Assembly: GCA_944470555.2 (NCBI GenBank)
Contig: OX104134.1
Coordinates: 71,976,678-72,040,677 of the forward strand
Source of the DNA: Heterobilharzia americana
Taxonomy: Eukaryota > Platyhelminthes > Trematoda > Strigeidida > Schistosomatidae
Length of the DNA stretch: 64,000 nt
Direction of reading: 5' to 3'
Positions 41,101-54,500 of the stretch are shown here, in pieces. The stretch's first letter is position 1, and each line of letters opens with the position of its first letter. The notes beneath the pieces are model-generated. The model worked only from the letters and a program-made list of their open reading frames with translations. It ran no database searches and was not told the DNA's origin. The position numbers and the translations under genes were made by a program.

Positions 41101-44100
41101 AAGTGGAGATGATTTGGATTGGGCATACACTGAGAAGGCCGACTGGGGATATCACGCGTCAGGTCAGACCCTCGAGTGGAACTCCGATGGGAAGTGACGA
41201 GTTGGGCATCCCGGTTGAGGGTGACATGGAGTAGATCGTGCGAGGAGGAAATGAGAGCTTGTGGGCTGTCGTGGAGCCAGGTTCGAAAGATTCCAGAGAA
41301 TAGAGCACATTGGAGACGTGCTACTGAAGCCCTATGTTCCATTAGGAACCCAAGGGACAAATAATAATAATGATAATACTCGACTAGTATATCTCCTCGG
41401 ACATCTCACCATAGGCTGTTAGTCGCCCACAAGTATTGGAATACAGAGCCTTCAATAAGTTGATATACTTACTCGGCACACATTTCAGGGACATTGCTAT
41501 AAGTGAGATATATGAGGACCAAGAAAAATTCGAAGAAAACACACTTGTAAGATTCTTTAATGCACAACTATCAATAGGTCATGAATTTTGAGAAGTAAGC
41601 AGTTTGCGTAGGTTGCGTTAATGTCTGAAACTAAAGTTTATAGTCTGAGATTTTAAGAATTAAGCACAAGAACATTTACGAAGGACCTTCTTCTGACAGT
41701 AGATATGAAATCATTCAATTGGAAACAATATGTTGAAGAGGAGACAGGTATGGTAATTGTCAGGTCTTCGACATATTTGATAAGCCATTTGGTAAGCCAT
41801 GCAAAAAGAAGGCTGAAAGACGTGTGGAAAGAACAACACTTTTGGGGACATCAGCCTCAGGAAGCAGTGGGGTGAAGGGCTTCCCTCTGTGAACAGTTTT
41901 TTCCCTTTTCAGAGAAAAAGGAATACAGCCAGATGATTATCCAGGACTCAGTATTTGTCACGTACAGCTTGTCCAGGAAAAGGGGTTTCGGGGTAAAACC
42001 AAGTGCTGAAGCGTGGGCTAAAAATGCACACCTGACATATTTGTAGCATTTCTTTCAAGATTATAAGCAATATTGTGGTTTGAGAGATTGGTGGCATCCA
42101 CAGTACTTTTTTTGCCACTGTAGGCAAACTGATTAGAATCTCCAAAAGCCTTCAATGATTATTCAAGCACCGGTATTATTAGCTTCTCCAGCAACAAGAA
42201 AAACAGAGAAGTAATTGCAATCGGACGAAATCTCAAATATGTGCCTGAAATCACTGACTTAAGTGCTAGGACTATCTTAATATCTTTCCAGGCAGCTGCT
42301 ACGGTGTTTTCTGAAGACGATCTATTAAATATGTTACTAAGGCGATGCCATATATATCAACACATTACGTGGATATGAAACTCGATATGCCATCTGGAGC
42401 CAAACTGCATGAAGAGTTCAGGGATTTGAGGCATTTGAAAATATTTTTCTCGGTGAATTTCGGACATCATTCTTCATTAAAACTGGGTAGACTGAACGAA
42501 ATGGAACAGTCGGGTTGGCGTATAAACGATTTTTTTAATGCACAGACATCAACATGTGCTTCTTTACTAAAGTGCATACTGCAAGTGAGATTTTTAAAAG
42601 CGTTCCACATACTGGAAGAGCCTTAGCATGACAAAAATTCCTGGTTATGTAGTAGACTCAGACATTTCATTTCTCACAATTAAAGTGTTCACAGTCGACG
42701 AGCATCTGCATCATAACTTCCTTTATATGGGCTTCTTTTTTCTCTTGTAAGTTTCTTAGTTAGATTCGAATATATACGTCCTAAGTGAGAAATTTTTTCA
42801 GTAGAGCAACAAATATCTAGGCATAATTTGAGATGGCATGTCACACTGACAAGGGGGTCGTGGGTTGGAAACTCGCTCTATATACTAATTTGTGCACAGT
42901 CAAGGAGTACAATTGGCCTTCACACAATAAGTGTTGTTCATCGCGTATTATACGCACGTGCACATGGTTGCTGGGTACTCTTCTCTTTTTTTGCCTCTAC
43001 ACGTCAGTAATGCAGAAGTTGGGTGCAACATTTTAGGCAAGTTAGCTGATGACGTGGTTAACCTTTATCAATTGAGATGTCTGCAACAAGTGTTGCTTAG
43101 GCCTAATCACTATATAAACCTTTGTGGAATGTTAGTTAACTAAGTTGAAGTTTATAGACGGTCTGTCTAGAATGTGGCATCAGTCCCCGAAGTCTGTGAA
43201 TGTTGGTTTAAAGCCTATAGGGAAACCTAGACTTCCAGGTTGGGGTTCACGTGACGATCGGAATCGGTGGTTGGAGACTAGCTGATGTGAATCAGAATTG
43301 ATCTCTATGATGCAGATGCACCTACACGTTATCTTCATCTTTATTGGTATCCTGAATTTCATCACCGTTTGCTTCCTTTTTCCCACTTAACGACTTTCTC
43401 TACTTTTGCTTGTCTTCTTCCTCATGTTTTTATCATGCATTTACGTGTCTTCTAGCTTGACGTGTTGATGTGACGTGTGGTAAATTGGACTATTATACCC
43501 CCGGTATTTAAGTTAGTCATGAAAACTTGTCGTAATATTTATTCGTTGTTTACCTTAATTTCATTTGATGCAGATTCCAAATGTGCTCATGTTAACTGGT
43601 GTCCAGAATAGCACCCTCGAAGAATCGTCTATGAAGAAAATCAAAACGTTCTTTGAGTAAGCTTTGTATTTCATGTGATGGTTTGATTCTGCTCTCATAA
43701 AAATGCACAATGAAGAAATTACTTTTCAATCATCATTTTCCACTAGCTTTTTTAAAGTTTTAAAAATTTGTTTTGACGAGAAAAAAAGTAATATAATAAG
43801 CAACTCTAACACTAGTAAGTGGGAGTTAAAATTCTCTAAAGTTTTACTAATGTCATGTTGGATTACTCCGTAATAGTGGATTATGTTGGATGGCTCGTAA
43901 ATTTATGAAAATTCTCAGCCTTGTTTCGTTTTACTCTTGACTAATGGTTTTTGAGATTGTAATATCTAAACAAATCGATAACCCGATTAACAACTAATAC
44001 CATACTGCTCAACATTCATATGCTATCAAATTATGTTTTCCCAAGGTCAGCATGTTTATTGTCAATGGATATATGATAGTGTCATTTGTTGGGGTCGGGG

Positions 44101-46595
44101 GACGATCTCTTGAGTCTGTAGGAATGAGAAAAAGAATTGCATTCTGTTTAGAAAACTATGATTTGTAAGGTATATTTATAAGGTGTCGAGGAAAATATTT
44201 GTTTTTTCACGCACTTTATTTTCAATATTTCGGTGTTCATTTGACTGTAAATGAATATTTTGATGAATTTTGTATTGCCTTATACTTTTCCAATAGTTGA
44301 TCGCCATATCAATGATTAATTCATCAAACTTCACGTTTAATTGTACTGAATCCACCAGAAGCTGTTTAACCATTACATCAAATCAAGCAGTGGTTCAAAA
44401 TTTCTCATTATTCAACCATAAGCACATGTTTCAAGTTGTTATTCATCGAAGACTGATGTCAGTCTTCGATGAATAACAACTTGAAATATTTCCAAATCTC
44501 CACAACCCCCTCAAAATTTAATAAGCACATGTGATAGGGCTAGTGCAGCACATTATTTATCTTGCATTATGAATATGGAGGAGGTCATTTGTGTTTTAAC
44601 AGTTTCGTGTCGCATATATATGTCATAAAACTAATTGTATTTTTTGAAAACAAATTTAATGGTGTACAGTAGAATTTTCGCAACTCTGGTAACTGTTACT
44701 ACATTGTTATCTAAGCTAAAGAATGGTTCTCCAAGTTTGCTATTGTAATGTAAGCATATTGCTAACAGCGTTGAAGTTTTTCGTTTTTGCAGGATCGCTG
44801 AATGTTACTTACAAAAAAACGTGTGTAACACTGAATTACTCGTTCAATAACTTTGCGAAAATGATGATACGCCCTTCATGAATTCCTATAACTTTCTATA
44901 TACTAACCATAGGTCAGCCACGCGTCTTTATGCGTCACCGATTTAGATAAACGTTTTTAGGTTTTGAAAAGTTTACTTGGCTTGGTTACTTTCGTTTGTG
45001 CGTGAATCAGATCATCATGGTGGCGAATTTCCTCAAATGATAGTATTCAGTTGTTTGGATCATTCCATAGGTCCATGATGGACTAAAGTTAGTAAAAGTT
45101 GGGCACATTTTCTGTCTTTTGATTTTCTACTTTATCTACTGTTCATTTTATTCCATTCGAGAAGTAAGTTAGGTGTCCATCAACAATACAACGCACTTAT
45201 CATATTCTATGAATTTAATCTTCCTTGTTGTATTCATATTTTTAGAGGAATATAATAAATACATGAAATAATATTAGTTCATTATTAATTTTTCTAGAGA
45301 AACTGATATTTCGTCAGATTTCAATGGTCTTTTTTTCGTTATTGTTTCTCACTGGATTTTGAAAGCTATGCTTTTCAATGTGTATAATGTATTTTTGACA
45401 ATTATTGAAAGACTTATTTAAGTCACAGAAAAATTACTGAGCTACTTTAATCGCTTACTTCATGGATTTATGTTCTATGCTGCAGTTGAAACGATAACTA
45501 CTTGACATTGTCTACTGCTCGTTGGTGTTAGTTTATTCGTTCATTAGCTTCTGGTTTCTAAGTATGTGTATTTGCAAACTGATTTGTTGTCTAAACTGTA
45601 TTTCATGATTCCTGACGTTTCCACTCCAAACTGTGTATAATCCGCCGCTTGGATTTATGTCTCTTCAGTGTTGCGATATTTCTGATAGCATACTACGATA
45701 GTTTTCTGCTTTCCGTGAACTCATCTAACAGATAGCCTTCGATATAAAGAAGTATTTTATAATGTGATCGAGAAAACGTCCTACTATTCACCAAAAGTAG
45801 TCTCTGATTACGCATACCATTTATTCCTTGTGGCTTATTGATTCAGGCAGTTGAATCTCAGTTAATGGGTCACAGGTTCGAACACCACTCCACCTACCGA
45901 GATTTGGGCAGCCATGTAGTAGGTATCATTAGCTCAAACTCAGTAGGTGTGGCTCATTACCTACTACATGAATGTGCACAACGTCGCTGAGAACTTTATA
46001 AAAGAAACATATACACTGTAATAACTGAGTAATTTTAAGAAAAATCACCATTTACCTCACAGTTGTTACAATATAAAGCTTGTTAAATTTGTTAGATTAT
46101 TATAGTACACAGAAATGCATTTTTTCACACTGGATGACGTTTCAAAAGCAATTTTATGCTCATGATCATACCAAGGTAATCACCTAACTTTTATAGTTTT
46201 ATGACGTGTCATTCTTTTGTTCCAGCGGTAGTATAATTCTACGTATATCTATAATTTATGTTGCATCAGTCCTTCTATGCTTATGGAATTTGACTCTGTA
46301 AAAAAGGTTCGACAGTCAATTTCTGCCTTTTTCTTCACTTAACTATATTCTCTTTGACTATATAATTGCATGCATTACGATAACTTAGGTTTTCTAGACT
46401 GCTTATTTCATTAGTATATGCCCTTTTAAATTTGACCAAGTTTCTGTGCTTGTTAACCTGATTGTTCCCGAACAGCTTGTTAGATCTACGTATTTCATCC
46501 CACAATCATTCCCTATTATTTCTCCAAAATAAGGTTTCAAAGCTTCCCTCTGACTGTGTTTTCTGCTTTAGTTTCTTCTAACGTTGTTTGTACGG

Positions 46596-46660
<65 letters not shown>

Positions 46661-49600
46661 CAAGAGCCCTGCTAAACATTTTCAAGTGGTCACTTATGTT
46701 AAGAAGACTGAAAATCTAGTCAGAATCTTCACCTGAACTGACTGTGTAGTTCGATCTCTGTGAGTTAGCTGAGGAGCTTCCTGTGACGAAACTATTAGAT
46801 GTTCTTGACCACACTCTAAATATCTCAATGTAAGCTTTCTCACTACTTTCTGATCAAAAGCCACCTCGACCGACGGAGTCTACTGTCATCGTCATAAATA
46901 ATGCTAGCATCTGGCGTCGACTAGTATGTAAGTGTTCTAAGATCATTCAGTACAACCACAGTTAGTTCTAAAACCTGCTTCTTTCCCTCGGATTCACTCT
47001 TTGCCTCCCTTAGGCACGTTATAAGCAAAGAGCTTAGAATCCTATACTCAAACTGTCAGACTGATTTCTTCGTTATTGTCCTATGAAAATGTTTCTTTAT
47101 TCGTAATGACTGACCATCAGAGGACATCAAGTCTTATGCCAATACTTTGGAAGTATCTTGGTTTTTAAATCAATCATCCTGGACCATTGTCCTTAGGTAC
47201 CTTCGATACTAGTAAACTAGCTTCCAACGTACTTTCTGATTCCAAGTTACTCATTGGCTTCTCAGCTTCTGCACCAGTTGGAGGCTGTAAATCAGAGTTT
47301 TCTTCAGTCTGAAACCTTACAGTGGGCAATTTATTAGCTTCCGGAGATCAAGTAAACTTTTCGAAAGATATTCTACCTATCATTTCAGTTGTTTTGGATC
47401 CTAATGAGTCACAAAGTTGTCTTACGTGTTACAGCGTCACTAATCGTTAACCCTTTTAGCCTACGTTTCGTTAATATATCATGGCTTATAAAGCTGGAAA
47501 AATGTCATGTACTACTGGGTTACCAAAGACTATGAAATGCGACGCTGATGGAAGCCAACACAGATTTGAGTAGTAACGGAGGCTGAAGACCCTTCGGGTC
47601 TTCCCCGTTACCCACGACGCTTCAGGTCTCCTCTTTCTGAAGTACTTGAAAAAGAAGGTCGGTTAGTAGTGTGGTTGTATCGACTTCGATGCGTAACTAC
47701 TTAGCCCAGGCGACAGCTGTTTACAATTAATCACTCACTCCTGTTTTGAAAGTTTTTCATTTTGATCTGAATTCCTCGGTTAATAATTTTAAAACCTTTT
47801 CGTCACCGACACTTTAAGCCTATGGTGTAAGAGATGTACATTATTGTTAAAATCTATTTCTTATGATCTCTTATTCGAACAAAGAAAAAGAAACATCAGT
47901 TGGGAATGCTGCCTATCGTCTGTTGACTCTTTTACACCTCAGTATTGTCAGCACTTAAGCTATCTCCCCAGACTTTTCTATTTTATGCTATTTTGACTCT
48001 CAGGTTGAGAAGATGAAATCAGCTGCTTTTGGTTACATCGTTCTCCTGCTGTCCATCATGACATGTTTCTACCTCGTGGGATACGTGTTTCAGCCTGTAT
48101 ACCTTGAATGGATCATTACGACAAGATAACTCGATCACAACGTTAAGATAGCAGTACCTTTATTTGCTTTTGACGAATAATTTCTCGACGTACAATACTT
48201 CCTAAGACAGTGAAATAAGCCTACTTGTTGTAAACAAAATGTTGATGTATTTTTGGGTTATTGAGCAATTAAACCCTGCAGCTGTGGAGATTTAACTCAG
48301 TTGATGTAACTTGCTCCTTACAATCGATATAGATATTTGTGTAGACCACTATTGTGAAGCGATGGCTGGCTAACTAATCAAGGTACTTAATATATAGCTA
48401 ATAACAGGTTAAAATAAGTAACGTTTAACTACTCAATCACTATCACAGGGGATAAATTCATTTTACTTCAATTATTACTACCCTTAACAAACGACTCTCT
48501 TCGATGAGCTGTCTGTCGTAATTTTGTTGTTATGATCGTAAAACATCTTAATACATAGCGTAATTTAGAAAATTAATACATTATGTCTTATTAGCTGAAC
48601 TAGCTCACTTTTATAAAGGGGGGGGGGAAACTATTTTCAGAAATCTAACCATTCGTGTCTAAACAAGCTGTTAGTATCCTAGGCAACATTTTACTACACA
48701 TCTAAGATTGTACAGCTATGTGGAATATTAATGCTTAAAATATACTGACTTACCTCATCTCTAGTAGGATCAGAAGTATGCACTTCATCAGTAGACTTAT
48801 TGTTTAAAAGCTGTTTCAAGGTAATCTGAGATTTAACAGGAACATCTGTGATTTTTTTACTGGAATTATTTTGAGCCTCTGCTTTTGGCATTCTATTCAA
48901 CGATAAACAATCATCAACTCGCATCTGCTGAACTCGTGGTTGTTTGGACGTTGAAGATGATGGTTGATTTTTACTGCAGGAAGCCACCTCCGTATTTCTA
49001 TTTGTTAAAAGTGAGTGGAAACAGAAAATTAGCATGCAGTGTAGAGCAATCAAAGTATGAAATTCAATTTGATGTTACAGATCAGTAGAGCCATGATCAT
49101 TACATTCATAGGAAAGTGAAAAGGTGAAGGCTTCTTAAAAATCCTCATCAGTGTCAAATCATCTTCAAATGTTGACCCAACTAAAGGGTTGGCAGATTAC
49201 GAGAAAATATCACATGCCACTGTCAATACAGTATTCCTTTCCTGACATTTCTTCCTTTTGTGACGATGAGTTGGTTTCCTTAAATGACACACATCCAGTC
49301 AGTTGGTACTAGCAAGTGGCCTGTTGTAACTGAGTAGCTGTTCACGTTGACACTTCAAGTTTCACACTAAGGCTCAAGACAAGGAGATAAAAATAATATA
49401 ATTGAAAATCCTTAAACACTATATGATTGAGAGAAGGGTGATTGAAGCAAGTAGAGAGAGAGGAAATTGTGATTGATATGGAGATACGGTGTAGATGTAT
49501 AAGAACCAAAAGTCAATAAGGAACCTAATTCCCTGGAGTCTCCTACCACTAATTTCGTCGATCTTGCAGACTCAAAACTTAATCTCTTCACCTTTCTGCA

Positions 49601-51509
49601 TGCTTGAGATCAGAAGTCAAAAGACTAGTGAACTAATGTTTTCTGTTCATCTGATCAACCTAACTGTACTTGAGTTTATACAGAACATCAGTTTAGGTGG
49701 TGGATAGGTATGCGTAACACATTTTTCAGCCACCTAAATATATCCTCTATGATTCTACGCCTGAACTTTATTCCAGTTTCACAGTGGTTCCATCACAGCT
49801 ACACTGCAACATCTTTGGCGTGTCGTTCGCCAGCCTCAACTCATCGGTCGACACATGACACACCATATTTCCATCAGTTATCCCCAGAGGTGGTTGTTGG
49901 AAGTTTCTGCTGTTTCTAGAGCGTACTAACAGCAGTCACGCATTGGTTCGAGTACGTTTTTATTTGTGCCTAAATGGTCATCGGAAAGGTACAACGGTAA
50001 GACCATCGCGAGTGCCGATTAACGATGAGAATGCTAGAATTGCTTTAAGCGATAAACTGGCTAGGTGGTTATATATTGACATACTAATGGACATAACCCT
50101 AGGTACGTCTGAATTCACATGGTTGATTTACCTCTGGAGGGCATCTGGCTAACTTGAAGCACGTAGACGATATCGTCCTGCTAGGTAAAGACTGAAAAAA
50201 ATGCAGTATGTTCTGGATGCGTTGAGTAGAAATCTGAGTATGTTTCACATGTGTTTCGTAATTATCAAATTTAAGATGATTCTCCAAGACTCGTCTGCTG
50301 CAAGTACTCTCAGTTTAGTGATAAAGAGTGAGTTGGTGTAATGTGTCGACCACTTCACTTACTTGCGAAGTCACATCAGCTCGCCGAACGGACTGGTTAC
50401 TGAATAAATCTCAGCTCGGATACAGAAGGCCTGTTTGACATTTGCTCTCTGCATCATCTGTGGCACCGACCGGCTAGATATCCGATTATCTAACACATTA
50501 TGAGTCCTACTGCACTGCAGTCCATCCTGTCCTGTTTTACGGCTGTGAGGCATGGCCATGAAAGTACAAGACATGAAGCGGCTACAGAGTTCTGACCATA
50601 GGTGTCTTCGTAGCATTGCTCGCGTTTAGTGGAATCACCGTGTACACAATTTTGAGGTCAGACGAAGAGTCCTAGGCAAGATAGACAAGTCGAGTGATGT
50701 GGTTGTTAACCTTCGTCGACTGAGATAGTTTGGAGACATACCATGCTAGGAGGAAGTTGGATTAGGTTGCAAGAGGATTCAGGGTGACCTGACCAAGACG
50801 TGCCAACATTCCGTGAAGTCCCTGACTGTTGATCTTGGGAGATGTAAACTAACTGTCTGGGTTCCCCAAGACAAAAGGAGTCAGTGGTTGAGAGCTCTTG
50901 GTTGTATGCCCGAAAAAGAGTCACAATGGTGCAGACGCATTCACTCCTTGATATCTTTTTAAGTACTAACCCGCATCTTCCGATAGTTTATTTTCTCACA
51001 CAATTTTGTCTACTTTGATATAACTTCTGTCCACTTGATCTTTGTGTACTATAGTTGAAGCGTGGCAACTTGAATTGATTCACTTGTGTGCAAGGTTCTA
51101 CATTGATTCCATCAGTCTGTCTAACAAGCTCGAATACCAGGTTAGGGTAGCAGCTTTCGGTCGAGTTCCAGATAACGGATTTCCAACGGAGCTAATTGTG
51201 GTTTCTGAATTCCACTGCTTGTCACCACCCATCTTTACTGTTGATCTTAAATTCCTGGCAATTTAGAGGCTTTTGTGCAGGAACCCAAATCCCATTGATG
51301 GTTGATCGATTCGGTACAATCAACAATGTGAAATAGAAACCAATAATATCATTTTAAAAGCTGTTTTAACACTAATTCTTCTACACTTGCCAATAATTTG
51401 CCTAGCTATAAATAAATAGGCTTGGGTCATCTAGGCTTCCTCAAGTTTTACACTCAAACTGTTTAGGTGCATGCTGCGTTATTTTCAACTGTATGATTCG
51501 AGTACTCCT

Positions 51510-51594
<85 letters not shown>

Positions 51595-54500
51595 TTAACG
51601 TAATGGGGTATGACGTAACCGTTTCTACAGTGTTTAGGTTTGTGGTGAAGCAGATGTTTTGCTTTTTAAACAGTGGTAAAATCGGTTGCATATTATTTCT
51701 TACAAGTGATATGTGATTGTATCGCCCTCAAAATCTTGCTACGGAACTTCCCTCTTCATGGCACAGTAATATGAACTTTTTTTTCTTAGGGAGCGAGTAT
51801 AAAATGAACTTTGATGCGAGATGGTTTCTCTATTACTTTATGAAATTCAGTGGATATCAGTGTTTTTCGATGATTCGATATCTGGTGTAAAAATGCGATA
51901 TATCCTATCGAATTGGCAATTTATTAGACACTTCTTGTATTAGATCGGACAAACACTGTGAAAACTCAGATATTACCCTATTAAGGAAGAGTTTATGTAT
52001 GTCACTCTTCTTAGTAAGCCCTCTTCTTTTCGACTAAGCAGTGTCTTTGACAGTGGCGTTTTAGGCTGATATGATTTTGCATGGTACGCGGTATTTTAAT
52101 ACATAAACTATATCTTCGTGCTTCTAATCGATCACCACTTTGTCAACATATTTTTTAAAAAGCTATCAGGTCACCAACAGCCCTTCACATCCTGTAGTTT
52201 CTGTCAGTTGCTCAACCATACATAAACTAAGACATGGCTCCTTAAGGTAAATTCGAAGGGGTTTCAGGTTTTTGAGCATAAATATCTTCGTAGTATTTCT
52301 CGTGGGTGATGGAATCATCATGTGATTATTGTTGAGGCTAGACGTGGCGTACTATACAATGAAGGTAAATGTGTCGATGTAGTGATGAACCTACACTGTG
52401 TAGAGTGACACGTGTTGTACATGTCTAGCCACTGCCTACCTCTTCGCGCAATGTTTCGTAAACTGCGATTAGGCTGGAAGAAAGCTAATGAACGCCAGAT
52501 GAAAACATTCCACTAGCCCATTAAGGCTCCTACTGTCAGTATGAGCCGTTTTGAGGGATATTGATCCACCTTATTGGGGTCCTTCAGATGATAGAAAACA
52601 GTGTTTGGAAACTTGGTGCTATACCTGAAAATCAGTCATAGTAGCACACACCAACGTACTGTTTTTTTACCCTCGAAGTCTTGAATATTTTTATTGTCTC
52701 ATCTCTCCCATACTTTTTTGTACTTCAGCGTCACTATTTTTGTATCGACTTTTCAGCATGCTGTCATGAAGTGTGGTTATGTGAACTGAAGTACCTATGT
52801 ATCAGGTTCTAAACTGATTTGCTTGTCTAAGTTCTGTTTTGTGACAACATATGTAAACTGTTTCGAAACTATGCCAACATGTGATTAAAGATGACTTGAC
52901 TCATCAGATAAGGCTATTTTTCTAAACATGCATGAGCTTATATTCGTGATTATGTGGTAATGTCTTTACTAGACATGAGCAGTATTTCTGAAATAATATT
53001 TATTTGATGGAATGGATTTTCAAACATCCTCATCTTCAGGAGAGCATTTCTCAGAAACACTAAACAGCAGTATGTGTAACAGTGTGCTTAATATGTATAA
53101 GGATGGTGTCTACTATTGCATACTTTCTCTTGGCTGAGATCACCGAATACATTTCTCAAAGGTATATAAGATTTTTAAATATATCTATCGTATTGCCACC
53201 CGAAGGCCAATGCAGGCATATGTTTTAGGATTCTTTTACCACAAATTTGGCAGCTGGTTAGTTGTTTGTTGTCATACTTTTCTTTCTCACTTTGTTCAAT
53301 GGTTTACCATCTATTGTATAGAACAATTAACGTTTTTCTTATTCTTGAGGTGAAAACGTTTATCAGTCGGATCTTTCTATATATGACATTCAGTTGAGCA
53401 GCAAGGTGAAAACACCTGAATATCTCGCTATTCTCATCATTTAGCCTACTAACTTTAAGTTATAAAGTGGTTTAACGGTTTTTGGGTCTCGTCCAGTTGA
53501 TACGGCATTCCCGTCATGAAGAAAAATATTAACATCGTTTGCGTTTTGTTGAGTGCCATAGACTATTTTTTCATAGTATTTAATATAGATGATTCTTGAA
53601 GGGTTATTCCAAAGGAACTCTACCTACTACTTCACCGTCTGTCGAAATCATTTAGGATTTCTTACATATTTACCATGCGTAAGATTGTAACGAAAATATA
53701 GTTTTGTAGCCAATATCATTTCGTGCGTGTAAATTTCTTATGGTAATTACCTCACTAACTTCTTGTATGCTTCTCATTAAGTTAGATAGTCTCAAGCTAC
53801 CTTATTATCACGAAGGCAATGCATCACTATTTAATGGTTCTGACCGCGAACATTGACTTACAAGGTTACGTAAATTTACTTAAAAGTTGAAAAACGTGAG
53901 CCATTTATGACTTTATATTATTTATTATTATTATTATTTTTCCCATGGGTTCCTAGTAGAACATAGGGTTCAGCAGCACGTCTACAATGCGCTCTGTTCT
54001 CTGAAATCTTTCGAACCTGGCTCCACGACAGCCCGCAAGCTCTCATTTCCTCCTCGCACGATCTCCTCCATGTCACCCTCAACTGGGACGCCCAACTTGT
54101 CGCTTCTAATCGGAGTTCCACTCGAGGGTCTGACCTGACGCGTGATATCCCCAGTCGGCCTTCTCAGTGTATGCCCAATCCAAATCATCTCCACTTTCTT
54201 CTACATATTTGTTGGGCGATAGGTTCTTGGTTGGTTCGTCGCCAGAGTTCCCCTTGATTTGAAACGGAAAACACTCAATTCAGTTCTAAAGGGTTCAATT
54301 ACACAAAGAGTGATATTTGCGCACAGCATTTAAATTAATCAGTTTCTTTAAAATAATTATTAAGTAGAAAATTACGCCACTAAGTTGGGTGTATTTATAG
54401 TTTGTCCGGATGATAAAGGTTATCGACAGTGCTATAGTGTGCTAGTATTTTTTATTTCTTCATAACTACTTCATTTCAATACAATAACGCTCCTAATTCA

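Larger units (their letters stand above)
34858..43573 (+). other. Intron 5 of TMEM63-like gene (34697-43573 if the acidic segment is not used)
   Basis: Contains a CR1 scrap (about 35930-36110, +), a CR1 tail (-), a large RTE copy (+), a minus-strand RT fragment of another family and a CR1 tail (+). I see nothing in 34870-35740, 36120-36850 or 42350-42830. Confidence 0.7.

Noticed and set aside
42345..42626. 93-codon open frame on the plus strand
   Set aside because: Antisense to and beside a minus-strand RT remnant; no recognisable motif.
48885..49088. Plus-strand frame overlapping the antisense exon candidate
   Set aside because: Composition and splice signals favour the minus-strand reading; this frame lacks any motif.
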